From Cheilinus undulatus (taxonomy: Eukaryota > Chordata > Actinopteri > Labriformes > Labridae): a stretch of 64,000 nucleotides of DNA. Each line of letters opens with the position of its first letter. The first letter of the stretch is position 1. Below are positions 25,621-37,670 of this stretch, piece by piece. Location: NCBI RefSeq assembly GCF_018320785.1, contig NC_054886.1, positions 10,415,207 to 10,479,206 of the forward strand, in the 5' to 3' direction. The translations under genes and the position numbers were made by a program. The notes below the pieces were generated by a model. It made no database searches, had not been told where the DNA came from, and saw nothing but the letters and a program-made list of their open reading frames with translations.

Positions 25621-25650
25621 TAGTTGCCGCCATTATGATGGCAGAAGTAC
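25600..25650 (-). promoter_or_regulatory. rbm4 paralog 1 core promoter motifs (ETS, YY1)
   Basis: The plus strand reads CCGGAAGT (ETS) at about 25611-25618 and GCCGCCATT (YY1, reverse) at about 25627-25635, just upstream of the inferred first exon. Such pairs are typical of ubiquitously expressed RNA-processing genes. Confidence 0.5.
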
Positions 25651-25659
25651 TTAAAAAGC

Positions 25660-28600
25660 TCTGAAAATAGGCTTTTCTTCTCGATCTCTTCTTGAATCAG
25701 AAACCACGGAAATATTTTACACTAGAAAAATAAAAACTCAGAGTCCAAATAAAAATTTCTTTAACCTTAGTCCACACTTGAGTCAATCTTTTGATTTCTA
25801 TACCTTCAAAGTAAAGCTAGATTAAGGCATATTGCTCTTTATAGGCCAAATAATAACCTTCAGTGCTCAGAATAGTTATGCTCCCTTTTATGTTAAAATA
25901 ACGAAGTTGTTTTTAAAAATCTTAATATCAGGGCTTTCAAAATCAGCATGGCATTAATCACAATTAACTACAGTCTACAATTTATGCACTTTTTATAAAA
26001 TCGCAATTAAACCCATGCTTTAATATTCCTTTCAACAAACTTTGTTTAAGCTACATAACAACTCCCTGCAGCCACAGTGATATAAAAAGTCCACCACCAC
26101 TCCTTCACGTCTCATTTCACTTTAAAAACTCACAAACAGCTCAGTGGACAACTCAGAAGTCATCTGAACCTAGTGTTATGAAGCATTTTCCTTTTTATGC
26201 TTCTCCTGTTTCTTTCTATTTCATGATATGTCCCTTTTACCATGGCTCCATACATGTTGGAAGTCTTCAATCTACCTAAAAAGCAGGTCTGTATCAGTTA
26301 ACCTTGGTGTAAGAAAGTAGGAAAAAAAAGTCACAAAAACAGTTTGAAAGATTAGTCATGATTAATGATTTAAATCTTATGAAAGTCTCTCACAACTGAA
26401 ACTGTAACATCCACTAGAAGTGGACTGTAAATATCAAGAAACTGTAAACATGAAGAAAACATCCTTTCTACCATGAAAACATTTAAAAGAAACATTTCTG
26501 TTGTCTCTGATTTTTCATATCTGTAAGGTTCTCCCTATGAAACTGGAAACATTTGGCTATAGTAATTGATGTCACTTTTATATTCATCAATAAATCCATA
26601 AAAAGGAAGATGTGTGTAAAATATATTAAATAGCCAGTATGTTGCTAAATGTATTTCAAAGCAGTTTAAATTGGCTTTATTCAGGGTTTAGCTGATTAAA
26701 TTAGTATTTGCATCTTGATTTTAAAATGTTTATATAATAAATGGTCATGAAAGCTATACTTTTTTCCTTATGTAAAATTATGGGTAATTCTAATCACTGA
26801 ATCGAGTGCCCATCTCCGATCAAACTATGACTCAACATCCATCATGTTGTTTACTTGTGACACTTATGTAGGAATAAAAACATTTGTACTGATTAAAAAT
26901 GGGTCACCATTACACAGCTCTTAAACTGTAATAAGACTTAATAGAAAACACTGCATTTAAACTGTTTTACTGTAAAACTTTACTTGAACATAGAAGCAAC
27001 ATGAAACAAGACTCAAAACAGGCTTCAAACAACAGACTAGAAACTGTCAAAATCACCAAAATACCTTTGGCTTTATTAAAAATCATGTCAATTTTACATT
27101 TGTTTTATGTGCTGGTACTTTTACAGCTAGTATGAAAGATACAAACTTCAAACCCACCTTTATATCTGCAAAACAAACAAACAAACAAACAAACAAAGGC
27201 ATCTTTAACAAAACAAGGTGCCTCCTGACTTTGACAGTCCCAAATCCTGCCTCACATTCACGCTATGATACACAAAGAACACCTACCCAAGACTAAAGCT
27301 AACCACATGACTGGTTTTTGTATGTTGTTAGCAGAGAAAAAAGTCATAAGATAATGAAATCAATTTGCTACTTAGCCTTTTCACTGATCACATTAGACAG
27401 TAGTCCTGTTTTGGTGTCATCTAACACTTTTATTCCAAAAATATTGACCTCAATTTATGTGAAGCATTGGGAAGTGTTAAAAAATGATCTCCTTTATATT
27501 TTGATGACACTAGTTCAACTAAATTAAGAGGCTGGAATGTTTGAGATCATTTTTATCTGATAGAAAAATAAAATAATGTTGATTCATCTTTTCATGTTCT
27601 TAGAATTATTCATGTGATGGGCCTTTAGCTGGCTACAAAGATGACGATTTGAGACCCAAATTTAGGACTGGTCTGAGCTAATTATTGGCAAAATAATCCT
27701 CATGTATTGTAATTAACTGTAATCATTTTACTGCTTCTGATTGACAGCGCCTCCCCCAATCTGAAATTTCATACATTTTAAAATTTATGATTCCAGATCA
27801 AGCAGAATTTGATGAACCTGCAGTAGCCGATGAGCGAGCAGATGGAGAAGCATCACTATCAGATGTTGCTTACATTTACAGCAACATGAACACAACTATA
27901 ACGTTTTCTCGGATAGGATTTCACTTCAAATCCCTTTTATCTTTTGCTTTTTACTGCAAAAGCAAATGAATGCCAGCTGCAAACATCTATCGCCCTGTTT
28001 TATTTTCCTTCTTAAGTCACGCTTGATCCTGAGTTTCTGAGATCTCATGTCTGTGGAATCTATGCTCTGACATTTTCCCTACAAACAGCAGGTGTGTAGT
28101 CTCACAGTCTTGCTGAATCATCTAGTGTAAGCGTTCAGAGAATTATGTTAGAAATCAGTTGAAACTTTCCATATGTCCGTGGTCATCCACATATTTAAAA
28201 TCATCATTATGGGTAGCCAGCCAAAAGGAAGTTAAGATTCAAAATGTGGTCTTATGCAATCAAAAACAGAAACAAATCTAAATGTCCACATTTATCAGTG
28301 AAACATGAACCTCATCTAATGACCAACAGAAGCCAAACAGTTAACTTTTCTTAACCTTTACACTTAGCTCAAAGTGAAGAAGAAACAAGAACAAAACATT
28401 GTTAAAACTGATCTGAAACCTGCAAAGAGAAAGAGTAGATTATTGTTTATTTTATACATCAGTGTTTGCAAACTCTAATGTGACTGAAAAAAGACGATCC
28501 ATCTACAGGTGTCTCAGGCACCTCGTCTCATTTCTAATCCTCATTCATTCATCGATCTGTTTTACTCTGCAGATGGAATCCTGAAGCCTGAAGAAATTAT

Positions 28601-29218
28601 GGTAAAGAAAGAGTCTGGCAGTTTGCAAACAAACCTAGAAAGGAAGCAAAGGAATCCCACGTTAGACACAGTTCTATCCCACAGCAGATTCTCTTGATAT
28701 AAAACTTGTTAAAGGGATGGGTATCGAAGGCAGAAATATCAGTATAACAGTCCATAGGCCTGGGCAATAAATTGATTCCAATGAAATCATACTTGTATAA
28801 TATCTAGATTTTTAAAAAAAAGGAAAAACATCTAATCTACACCTTCCAATAACCAGAGGGCATAGATGAGATGGTTTTTGTGTTTCAATTAAAAGTAACA
28901 CTGACACTTTTTAGGAGCCGTAAAGTACTTTTACTCTCTCTCTGTTCCTCTTAGCAGAGCCATATTTGACCAAATAGTTCAGAATGTCTGGAAATTCTTG
29001 TATCATATCATTTTGAATGAAAAGTGTCAAAAGAATACAGGCATTTCCATCACTACTAAGTTTTGTGACAGATTATTATTTATACTAATGCATTTCAGAC
29101 ACCCATCCCAAGCCTAGAAAGAAAACAACCTTCAGATATTAAAGAACCCACCTACTTACCAGTCATTATTTACAATTAAATCCCTTATACTTTGTAAAGG
29201 ATGTTGCTCACCTTGGCT
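25660..29218. other. Intergenic region between the two rbm4 paralogs
   Basis: About 3.5 kb of AT-rich DNA. It includes the (AAAC)n microsatellite at 27171-27197. The part nearest 29218 is presumably the 3' UTR of paralog 2. No other gene recognised. Confidence 0.6.
27171..27197. repeat. (AAAC)n microsatellite
   Basis: About seven uninterrupted AAAC units. Confidence 0.95.
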
Positions 29219-29952
29219 TCAGTAAGGGGCATAGCGTGGCGCGTAATGATCCTTGGCTCGTGGAGCAGCATAGGAGCTCCTGGAGGACGACACCGGAGAC
29301 AGGCGTGTTCGCTCATAGGAGTAAGCTGCCGGGACCGCGGGTACTCGTTTAATCGGGCTGCGGTCTCGTGCATAGTAAGCGGCAGCTGCAGAGGCTGATG
29401 AAGGTGGAGGAAGAAGTCGACGGTCGTATGGATCTAAACTGGAGGACAGCTTTGAAAGAGAGGAGGGGGGAGGAGGGGGAGGGGGGATATAGGGCAAGCG
29501 ACCATCTTCGAAATAGCTCGAGCCATAGGGGCGGGCTCTGTACTTCTCATAGTAGTCAATACTACTATAGATGCGGTCACGATCATAAGCCGATGATCTC
29601 TCAGGATAGGCTGCCGCTCTGTACCGATCACCCAACTCGGCACCGTAGCCGCTGAGCCTACGAGGGGGAGGTGGTATCCCGCCTCCGTAACTCGCCCGAC
29701 TATACGCAGAGCCACCCATGTAATCGTCTCCTGGAGGTGGCATCCCATAGCTGCCCCTGCCATAACCTGGGGGACCGCGTGGTGGGGGGCCTCTGCGACC
29801 TCTTGGCCCATCACCGTGGCTACCGTTCCGACCGACGTGACAGTCTTTCGACCAGTGACCATGTTTCCCGCAGACATAGCAGCCGGTATGATCTCCCATT
29901 CCCGGGGCGGTGCGAAGCCGACTGGTGGACAGCTGTACGCTCATCAGCTTGC
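29219..29952 (-). CDS. rbm4: rbm4 paralog 2, coding exon 2 (zinc knuckle and tail)
   Basis: The 734 bp exon starts GC AAG CTG ATG and ends with TGA at 29219-29221. The knuckle has C-x2-C-x4-H-x4-C spacing. The tail carries proline runs and SSYAAPR before the end RYAPY. The base composition is GC-rich relative to the flanks. Confidence 0.95.
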
Positions 29953-30678
29953 CTTGTGAGAAGAGAGAAGACCAGCATGAGACCGAGGGAATCTGACACG
30001 GAAAGCTGCTTACCGACTATCAAACACCTTAAATGCATTTGACGGACAATCACAGAGCGAAGCGAGACACCCAGCCGTGCCAGGCGCAGGGGATTTAATG
30101 CCATTGCTTATTCACGAGTAACACTGCAACTGGTTCAACAAACTTATCAGTGATTATTTTCGGTCCACCCGTACTTTAAGATTATCATTCAGTGGATTTC
30201 ACTGCTCTAAGGCGACAGAAATACAAACAGCAGAAGACTACTAGCTCCTCCTGCTTAGGAGTTCACCTTTGTAGGCTTTGTTGTCAAGCTTATCGATGGC
30301 CTCCATGGCGTCCTCCATTCGCTCCATGTGCACAAAGGCGTAGTCTTTCACTATGTCGCACTCCACAACTGGGCCAAACTCTTCAAACTTGGCCTTCAGC
30401 ATATCAGTGTCAACACCGTCGCCAAGGTTGCTGACATGCAGCTTTGTGGTGGACTTGGGCCTCCCTTTGCTCAACTCCACGTTCATGCGCCAGCCATGCA
30501 ACTGGTGCTGGTTGAGGTTTTTGATGGCCTCCTCTGCGTCAGACATGCTGCTCATGTGCACAAACCCGAAGTTTTTGACCACGTCATATTCTGTGACTGT
30601 GCCGTACTTCTCAAAGAGTTCACGCAGCTCTTCTTTTGTGGTGTCACAGGACAGGTTACCGATGAAAATTTTCACCAT
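29219..30678 (-). CDS. rbm4: rbm4 paralog 2: RNA-binding protein with two RRMs and a CCHC zinc knuckle
   Basis: Coding region joins 30267-30678 to 29219-29952 (381 residues). RRM1 has VKIFIGNL and [11 protein letters not shown]2 has KLHVSNL and KDYAFVHM. The signature [14 protein letters not shown] and the knuckle [14 protein letters not shown] follow the splice. The tail is Arg/Gly/Pro/Tyr-rich with a run of eight or more prolines, an Ala-Ala-Ala stretch and DRSPIKRVP, closer in flavour to mammalian RBM4 than paralog 1 is. The donor AAAG|GTGAAC and acceptor AAG|GCAAGC match paralog 1 exactly in position and phase, showing descent from one duplicated gene, but this intron is only 314 bp. Expected role: splicing and translational control, in speckles and cytoplasm. 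Located about 6.6 kb upstream (in gene direction) of paralog 1, same strand. Confidence 0.96.
30267..30678 (-). CDS. rbm4: rbm4 paralog 2, coding exon 1 (RRM1 and RRM2)
   Basis: The 412 bp exon starts at ATG 30676-30678 in the context CATCATGG. It ends in TAC AAA G before GTGAAC. An acceptor (CTTCCAG|GACACA) lies 18 bases upstream of the ATG, as in paralog 1. Confidence 0.95.
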
Positions 30679-30696
30679 GATGAAGCTCTGTGTGTC

Positions 30697-32495
30697 CTGG
30701 AAGAATCAGAAAAATGTGTTACATTATCCATGAAACCAGAACTGAGGATTGAAATTTATTTAAGGGATTTAAATTGTTTATAGAACTTTAGAGACGTCAC
30801 GATATCAAGATCTTATACTTTGATACAACACAAGCATAACAAAAATAATACAATAGATTAAGGATGAACTGATGCATCAGTTTAATGTCCTTATCAGCTG
30901 ATAAAAACCATCAAATATTGCTACATGGGCCATTTACAAAAGCATTAAACCAATATGGCCACATAAATGTTGCTCAGACCTAAAACTTTAGTCTTTCACT
31001 CACACTTTAACTTTAAAGATTAAGGAAAAAACATCAAAAAACACATTAGCAGACATGTCTGTTGGTCCTACCTTAAATTCCACAAACGCTGTGAAATATA
31101 GGCAAATATAGGCAGATATTTATGGTTGATAAAGGTCAAGATTTACAGCCGATATAGGCTGATATTAACCGCCATTATTTACAGTTGACAGAGGCCAATA
31201 CTTAAAGGTAATAAAGGCTGAATTAAGCCAATATTTACTTACTTAGGCTGATATCAACAGTTGATAGCGCTTGATATTTGCAGCTGATACAGGTCGATAT
31301 ATCACATTGATAAAGGCAGACATTTTTCTTTGAAAAAAAATACAAACCAATGGTAAAAACAAATATTTAAAGTTGATAGAGACAAATAATAACCATTTAT
31401 AAAGGCTGATATTCACCACTATTAAAGGTGGATATTTTGCTTCTGATAAAGGTAGACATATCAAGGCATATCAACTTTTGATAGAGGCCTACTTTCAGTT
31501 GATAAAAGACCAATGTGCCATGCTGTTGAAAAAGGCGGATATTAATTTTTTATGAAGGCAAACATTTACAGTTGATAAATGCTAATTTTTATTCTGTAAA
31601 GGCTGATATTTGCCATTGAACAAGACTGATATTAACAAATGATAAAGGCCAATATTCACTGCCAATAAAGGTTGATATTTACAGCTAAAATAAATATTTA
31701 TAGCTGATATAGTCAATATAACACTTGTTAATACTGGCAGAAAATTTTCGCCCAGTGATATAACCTTAAAAGTTAATATTTACAATCAATGTAATACAGA
31801 TTATACTGTATCCATATTGTCAGTATAAACAATAAGCTTGTTATTCTAAACACCAGTAAAGGATCTACTTTTCAGAGTCACTGTATTTCTAATATAAAAA
31901 ACTATTTAAGTACCGGAATCATAAATCCTAGGCATCAATAGTTGCAAACTTCTTAATATTAGTTATCACATGTTGCAAGCTTCACTTCGTTTTATACAAT
32001 ATATTATTAAAACAGGTGGAGTTGAATAATAAAGTCCCCTGTAAGCTTAACCCAATGCTGGTTCATTTGGTCTTAAACTGAAAACTTGCGGCGGTTTGTT
32101 TACTCTCAAAGTTTCATCAGAAGGAAAAAACAAACTGGCACTAGGAGCTAGCATGATAACTGTGACATTACAAGCATTTTTAATGTTTTTAACGAACTAT
32201 TAACAGCTACAACAGCCTGTAGCCACGTCGCCCCGGATAAATAACATCCATTTTCATCTGAACATGATAAAATAAAGACGTTTGTGTGTCTGGCTGATAC
32301 ATGCGTATGAATTTATTATGCTAACACGTAGCTAGCTAGCTAGCATGTTTGCTAAGAAGCTACAAGTTTCTGCTCACCCGCGGGTACATGACTCACCTGT
32401 TTTAATTTACCGACCAGGTATTAATCTGTTATAATATCAGCCACTTTCTACACGTGTCCTGTCTCATACTGTAACTTTAAAGTCCATAAACTCAC
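30697..32495. other. rbm4 paralog 2 5'-UTR intron
   Basis: Bounded by the donor CAGAG|GTGAGTTTATGG (minus strand) and the acceptor CTTCCAG|. It contains the degenerate tandem repeat at 31090-31740 and a short (GCTA)n palindrome near 32328-32345. No exon seen. Confidence 0.75.
31090..31740. repeat. Degenerate tandem repeat, unit ~24 bp
   Basis: Repeated variants of GTTGATAAAGGCTGATATT and TTACA across about 650 bp, with many substitutions and indels. It lies in the 5' intron of rbm4 paralog 2. Confidence 0.8.
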
Positions 32496-32580
32496 CTCTG
32501 AAACTACGAAGGCCCAAACTCCAATGAATGGAGAGAGAAATGACGGAGCTTCGTCTGCCGCCTCTTTTCTTCTTCTTCCT
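32496..32580 (-). other. rbm4: Non-coding first exon and promoter-proximal region of rbm4 paralog 2
   Basis: A donor (TTTCAGAG|GTGAGT) ends the exon at 32496. Upstream the minus strand has ACAGGAAGAAG (ETS-like GGAA) and GAGGCGGCAG. No ATG occurs in the joined leader. The 5' end is estimated. Confidence 0.55.
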
Positions 32581-32599
32581 GTTTCATCACCGCCCCCTG

Positions 32600-35500
32600 C
32601 TGTTTGGATGTACTTAAAATACCACATCAGCCCTCTGATACCCAGAGAAAACTATTGTTGAATAAAAACTAGAGAAACTAAGGGTTTTTAGATCAGAAAT
32701 AAAGTGATTTTGAGATGAAATACATCTGAGGGATGAAGTTTTCAGATTGGACTTTTAGTAATAAGGAGATTAAATAAATCTCAGTGATGAACACCTTCAT
32801 TCATTTTGTATGGCCTATTCTTTGTAGTAGAAATTCTTTCTTCAGAACACACATCAACAAAAGAAAAAAAATGTTACTAATTTTGATGAAAATCAATACA
32901 AAAATGAACACGGAAAAATTAAGGCCACTGGAATTAAATGAGATCCAACTACTTTTTCTGTATTCTGAAAAGTAAGTCAGAATTCTGAGAAATAAAAGTC
33001 AGTCATTGTGACTTTTAATGTTTTTTATCTGAGAAAAATAACCATAATTCTGAGAATTTTGGCTTTAAATTGAGATTTTTTTTTTCTTTTTGCAGATTTC
33101 TGAGAGTAATGTTTTAAATTTGACTGAATTTTTTGAAGGAATTTTATGTTTCGAACTGAGAAAATAGTTGGCCTTATTTTTCAGAATTCTGCCTTTTTCC
33201 AGAATTTGAAAAAATTGTGAATCAAAAAACAAAAAACAATTAAGAGGTCTCAGTCCTCTCACATGGCTATGGCTTGACAAGAAATGACATGAATGATACT
33301 GACAAGAATCTGTTTGTAGGTCTACTATAAAAATGTCTTTGGCCTAAAAAGCATAAAAAGCAAAATCTTTTACATACATTTCTTACTGATTTATTGAGTC
33401 TATTGAAATTGGACCATGGCTGTAGTCGGTCCAAAGGGCAGTAGTTTGGACACTCTCAATCCAGTGCAATTAAATCCACCTACATTGCAGGACAGATTGA
33501 AAATAGTGTCATATAAATCAATATTTTTCCAGCTATATGTAAAAAGAAAATATTTCTATCCAGTTGCATGTATGTATGTATGCATTCAATAGAAGCTGTT
33601 ACCATCTGCTTTGACTTTGACTGCCTGTACATTCCTATCTCTAGCTCCCTCTCTGACATACTGTGACTATTTTTATTTAGTATTATGCCTGTAGAAGAGC
33701 AGATTTAACTGTTATGTTTATTCCTATCGTTATTTTCACTCTGACTGTAACTTTCCTATGTTTACCAAAGAATCTTCACCACTCTGAAGCTTTGAGGCTT
33801 TATGGGGTATTAAAATTTTTATTTTTCATACTACAACCCATGACGTCCTGTAAAAGTTGACTGTGTTGTTATATACATCAAATGTACACAGAAATAATAA
33901 TAAAAAAAAATCTAAATGCATATTACGTCCTTCAAGTATATCTCAAGGAAATGTGAGTGTTACATAAACACATCCCTTTTCCATAAATAGCAGTACACAC
34001 GAAACTTTAATGTAGTGGACTTTACATTTTAGTCAGGTTTAACTGGTACACTCTCTAGGGTACATCAAATGTAGATTTAGCTGGATGTAAACAGGATTAA
34101 TGAGATGAAGGAGAGGCAAACATGGTCATGGCACTTATGAAAGGTCCAATCAGATTCTCATATCAGCTCTAAACATGGCGGCACATTGGGTAAAATCTTC
34201 TACGCCAGCACATTCACAGATTTTAGAAGATCATGATAAAGGGTGAGGGGATGTTTTGATAGGCTCTCTGGTTCTTTATGACATTCAGGACACAGACAAA
34301 CCATGCCAAGGTTAGGCTGCACATGACTACGGTTTAGGCTCAGTCCCATAGTTGAAGAGGTCTGTGACCTGTTGGCCCTAAAAGTTGATGGTTTTATCTT
34401 GTGTAGTGCACCAAAGTAAACAGCAGTCAAGGCCAAACTGGGATGCCTTGCAACCTCCTAACTAGGGAAGAGATGCTTATACGCTGACATGATGAACCAC
34501 AGTTTAAAATGTCACGGTTAATTGACCCTAAACGCGCCATAACATGCTGTTTCTGTTCTCACTCACAGATAAGGGGGAAGAGCGCTGTTTTTCAGTGAAA
34601 CCTGCATGAAACTAAAACAATGTGACACCAGCTGTTGAGCTTCAGCTTTAACATAGTCAAGTTACAGATCAGTAAACATCTGAATCAACAACTGCAAAAA
34701 TGACCAACAATGATCCTTCTTACAAAGTCATCATATCAGTCCTGTTGACTGGTTGTACACTGAGTCATCTGCCATGCTTGTGGGTCAAGTCATAGCACAA
34801 AAGTATGGCTCTGTGATCTTCGAATCCATTGGCTCCCAACCTGAGGTCCAGGCCCTGAGGTCTCAGAGGGGCACAAGGCTTTACTGACCTGATCTGTGCT
34901 TGATAAAATTAGGTTTGCAAAAATTAACTAGTCATGGTAACGTCTATCCAGAGGTCACATTAATACAAAATTCTTCATCTCTGACAGAATATTTGGTGAG
35001 GAGGATGTGACTGTTACATCCAGACGTCCTTTCTTGTACCATTATTATAATCTATTTTATTGAATGCAGTGTTTGTCAGTCTGAGCATTAGACTATAATG
35101 GACTAAAGTTGTGCAGGTGCTGACATCTATTTACACACGAGTGTATTGCGTTAGTTCAGGCAGGCCATGGAGTCAAGCACTGCTTTATAATTGAGATCAG
35201 CTGATCTCATGCAAGCCCTCATCAGCTGACAGCCAGCTTTTTCACTTTTAAGCATGCTGTTGGCTATTCACACTCAGGTTGCCATATTTAAGCTGCTCTA
35301 GCTTCGCTACTCTTTGCTGCAAGCTGCTTTTTGCAACCCTCCTCCACCCCAGCTCCTCCTATATGCTGCTTCTAACTCTCTGACATGTGCTGTTCTTGCT
35401 TAATGCTTACCACGTGGAAGGGTAGGGGGATCCCAGAACAGCCACACCGCCAAATATAAATGACAGCAATAAATGCAAATTAATAACTGCTAATAAAGAA

Positions 35501-37670
35501 AAATATAACAGCAAATCATATGTTTTTCTTGTGGTCCTTACTGAAACATACACAGGCCCATTCTGTACACTTTTTAGCTGTTAATATTTATGTTGTATCA
35601 CTTTTTCTGCTTCCTTAGATCCAAGGAGAAAGGTTGGGAACGGCCTAATCTGACACAGTGACCATCGCGACAGACAATCCAGTTGTGGAATCTGACATCT
35701 GCATTCAATAGATGTAACAAGTTCAGGATTAATGACTCATCATGCAGTCTTCTATCTTTGTATATAATAACCATAATATCATCATGCTGTGTCCATCTTT
35801 TTTCATGCCTCCTTAAATATAATAGCTGAGGCCAGGGGGACATGTTTTCAGGTTGTCCGTGCCCATATGCGCAGCTGTACCAGTCATATTTGAACATAGA
35901 TCATTTCAGGGACACTTTTTCAAACTTTACACAAACCTTTAACCTAATTCAAGGATGAAAATACTAGCATTTAAAAGCAGAGTTACTGGGTCTTGTGCTT
36001 TGAGGGATTTCCATAAAACTTTGCACAGGTCAATATGTATATTTTCAAGGATAACGAACAAAGATTATGGTCTTTAGGCCTCATGTTTTGTTTGTCATCG
36101 AGATATCATGTTGATACTTTGACAGATAAACTTCAAACTTTGCACAAAGGATGAATTGATTAGAATTTAGAGGTTAACAACCAAAGGTCAAGGTCAGTGG
36201 GCCTCATGTTCATACCTTACTATCCAGGCCAGCCCTGTGAGCAAAATATCTCATAAAAGATTCACAATAAACACACATTTTCACCTTGATTTAAGGATTG
36301 AATAATCTGATTTTGGAGGTCATCCATCAAAGGTTAAGGTCTTTGGTCCCATGTTCATACCTTCTTCGTGAACACAATATTTAATGAATGCTTTGAGCAT
36401 GGTCGAAGTCTTTCGGCCTAATGTTTATCCCTCACTTAATAATGCTTTGAAAGATTTACTTCAAGCTTTTCACAATTATTCACTATGACCCAAGAATGAA
36501 CTGATTAGAATTTAGATGTCAGAGGTCAAAAGTCAAGGTCAGTGAGCCTTATGTTCACCCTTTGCTTTCCAGGTCACTCCTGTGAACAGGATACTTCATG
36601 AACACTACACTATTTTCTCCAAACATTTACACCCTGATTTAATGGTGGAATATTCTTGTTTTAGAGGTCATAAGTCAGTGGCCAAGGTCTTTGGGCCTCA
36701 TGTTTATCCCTTGCTTGTGTGCATGATAGCTCATAAATACTTTGAGAGATTTTCATCAAACTTAAAAAAATACTTTCACCCTAATTTAAAGATGTTATGA
36801 CCAGTTTTTGTCAATGTAAGGTTGAATGTGCTTTTTACACTGATTTAAGGATGGAATAATCAGATTTCCTAAGTCACAGGTAATAAGTCAAGGTCTTTGG
36901 CCCTCATGTTCATGCCTTGCTTGTGAACACAATATCTCATGAATGCTTGAAGGGATTTTCCTCAAGCTCTCACAACATTCACTATGATTAATCAATTAAC
37001 TGGCTAGATATTTGACCTCAAATGTCATAGGTATAGGTCTTTGGGGGTCATATATTTAGCCCCTGTCTCTTAGATTTCAACAAATTAATCTGACGTAGAA
37101 ACATCACATACTTTCAGACCTCCTAATGTACTTTCACTGTGAAATAAGTGGACACTTTGCAGAGGTTTACAACCACCAGGCAGTAATTCTATTTTTCCAG
37201 GGTTTTTGTCCAATTGTTTGACACTTGCAGTGTCTTTTTTCTACACAAACTAGTGCAGTTCAGTGTTATTAGCACTCAGGATCAGCTGTTTTTGCTGCTG
37301 CACTCACAGTTCTCTCAACTGGAACTCAGAGCACCCGTTGGCCTTTTTTCTATGTTGTGAGTCCCATCTACAGAGCGCAGGCTGAATAAATTATCAGATG
37401 AACTCTGAGTGACGTCAGCCGTTTGGTTACTGAAGCCTGTTTTTGTTTTAAAGATAGTTCATGGTAGCATATCAGCAACGCCCCTAATTACATATAACTC
37501 TAATCAAACCAAAACAGACAAGTTATTAAAAAATCCACCCTGCGGGCCTCTGTAGCTGACAGCAGTAATCACTTTATGCCCCCACAGCTTCAGTCAAACA
37601 GGAAGTAGTTTCAGTGACCGTCTTTAGAGCTCGTTTTCCTCTGAGTTATTTCAGAAGACCTTGTTTTCTC
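32600..37670. other. Intergenic region between rbm4 paralog 2 and map4k2
   Basis: Five kilobases with no recognisable coding exon. It contains the ~150 bp repeat array at 36000-37060, a short (ATGT)n near 33566-33583, and degenerate ATTCTGAGAA-type repeats near 32975-33200. Confidence 0.65.
36000..37060. repeat. Degenerate tandem array, unit ~120-200 bp
   Basis: The ordered landmarks CAAGGTC(T/A)..., GGGCCTCATGTTCATACC, GTGAACACAATATCTCATGAA, TTTCATCAAACTTTGCACA and GATTTAAGGATGAA recur at least six times (landmark GGCCTCATGTT near 36077, 36200, 36350, 36417, 36546, 36693, 36899). Spacing is irregular, so copies carry deletions. No reading frame is conserved. Confidence 0.8.

Noticed and set aside
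29368-30042. Plus-strand frames across rbm4 paralog 2
   Set aside because: Shadows of the minus-strand RBM4 tail; no independent support.
30328-30783. 151-codon plus-strand frame antisense to the rbm4 paralog 2 RRM exon
   Set aside because: It mirrors the RRM codons and has no homology of its own; the minus strand encodes both RRMs perfectly.
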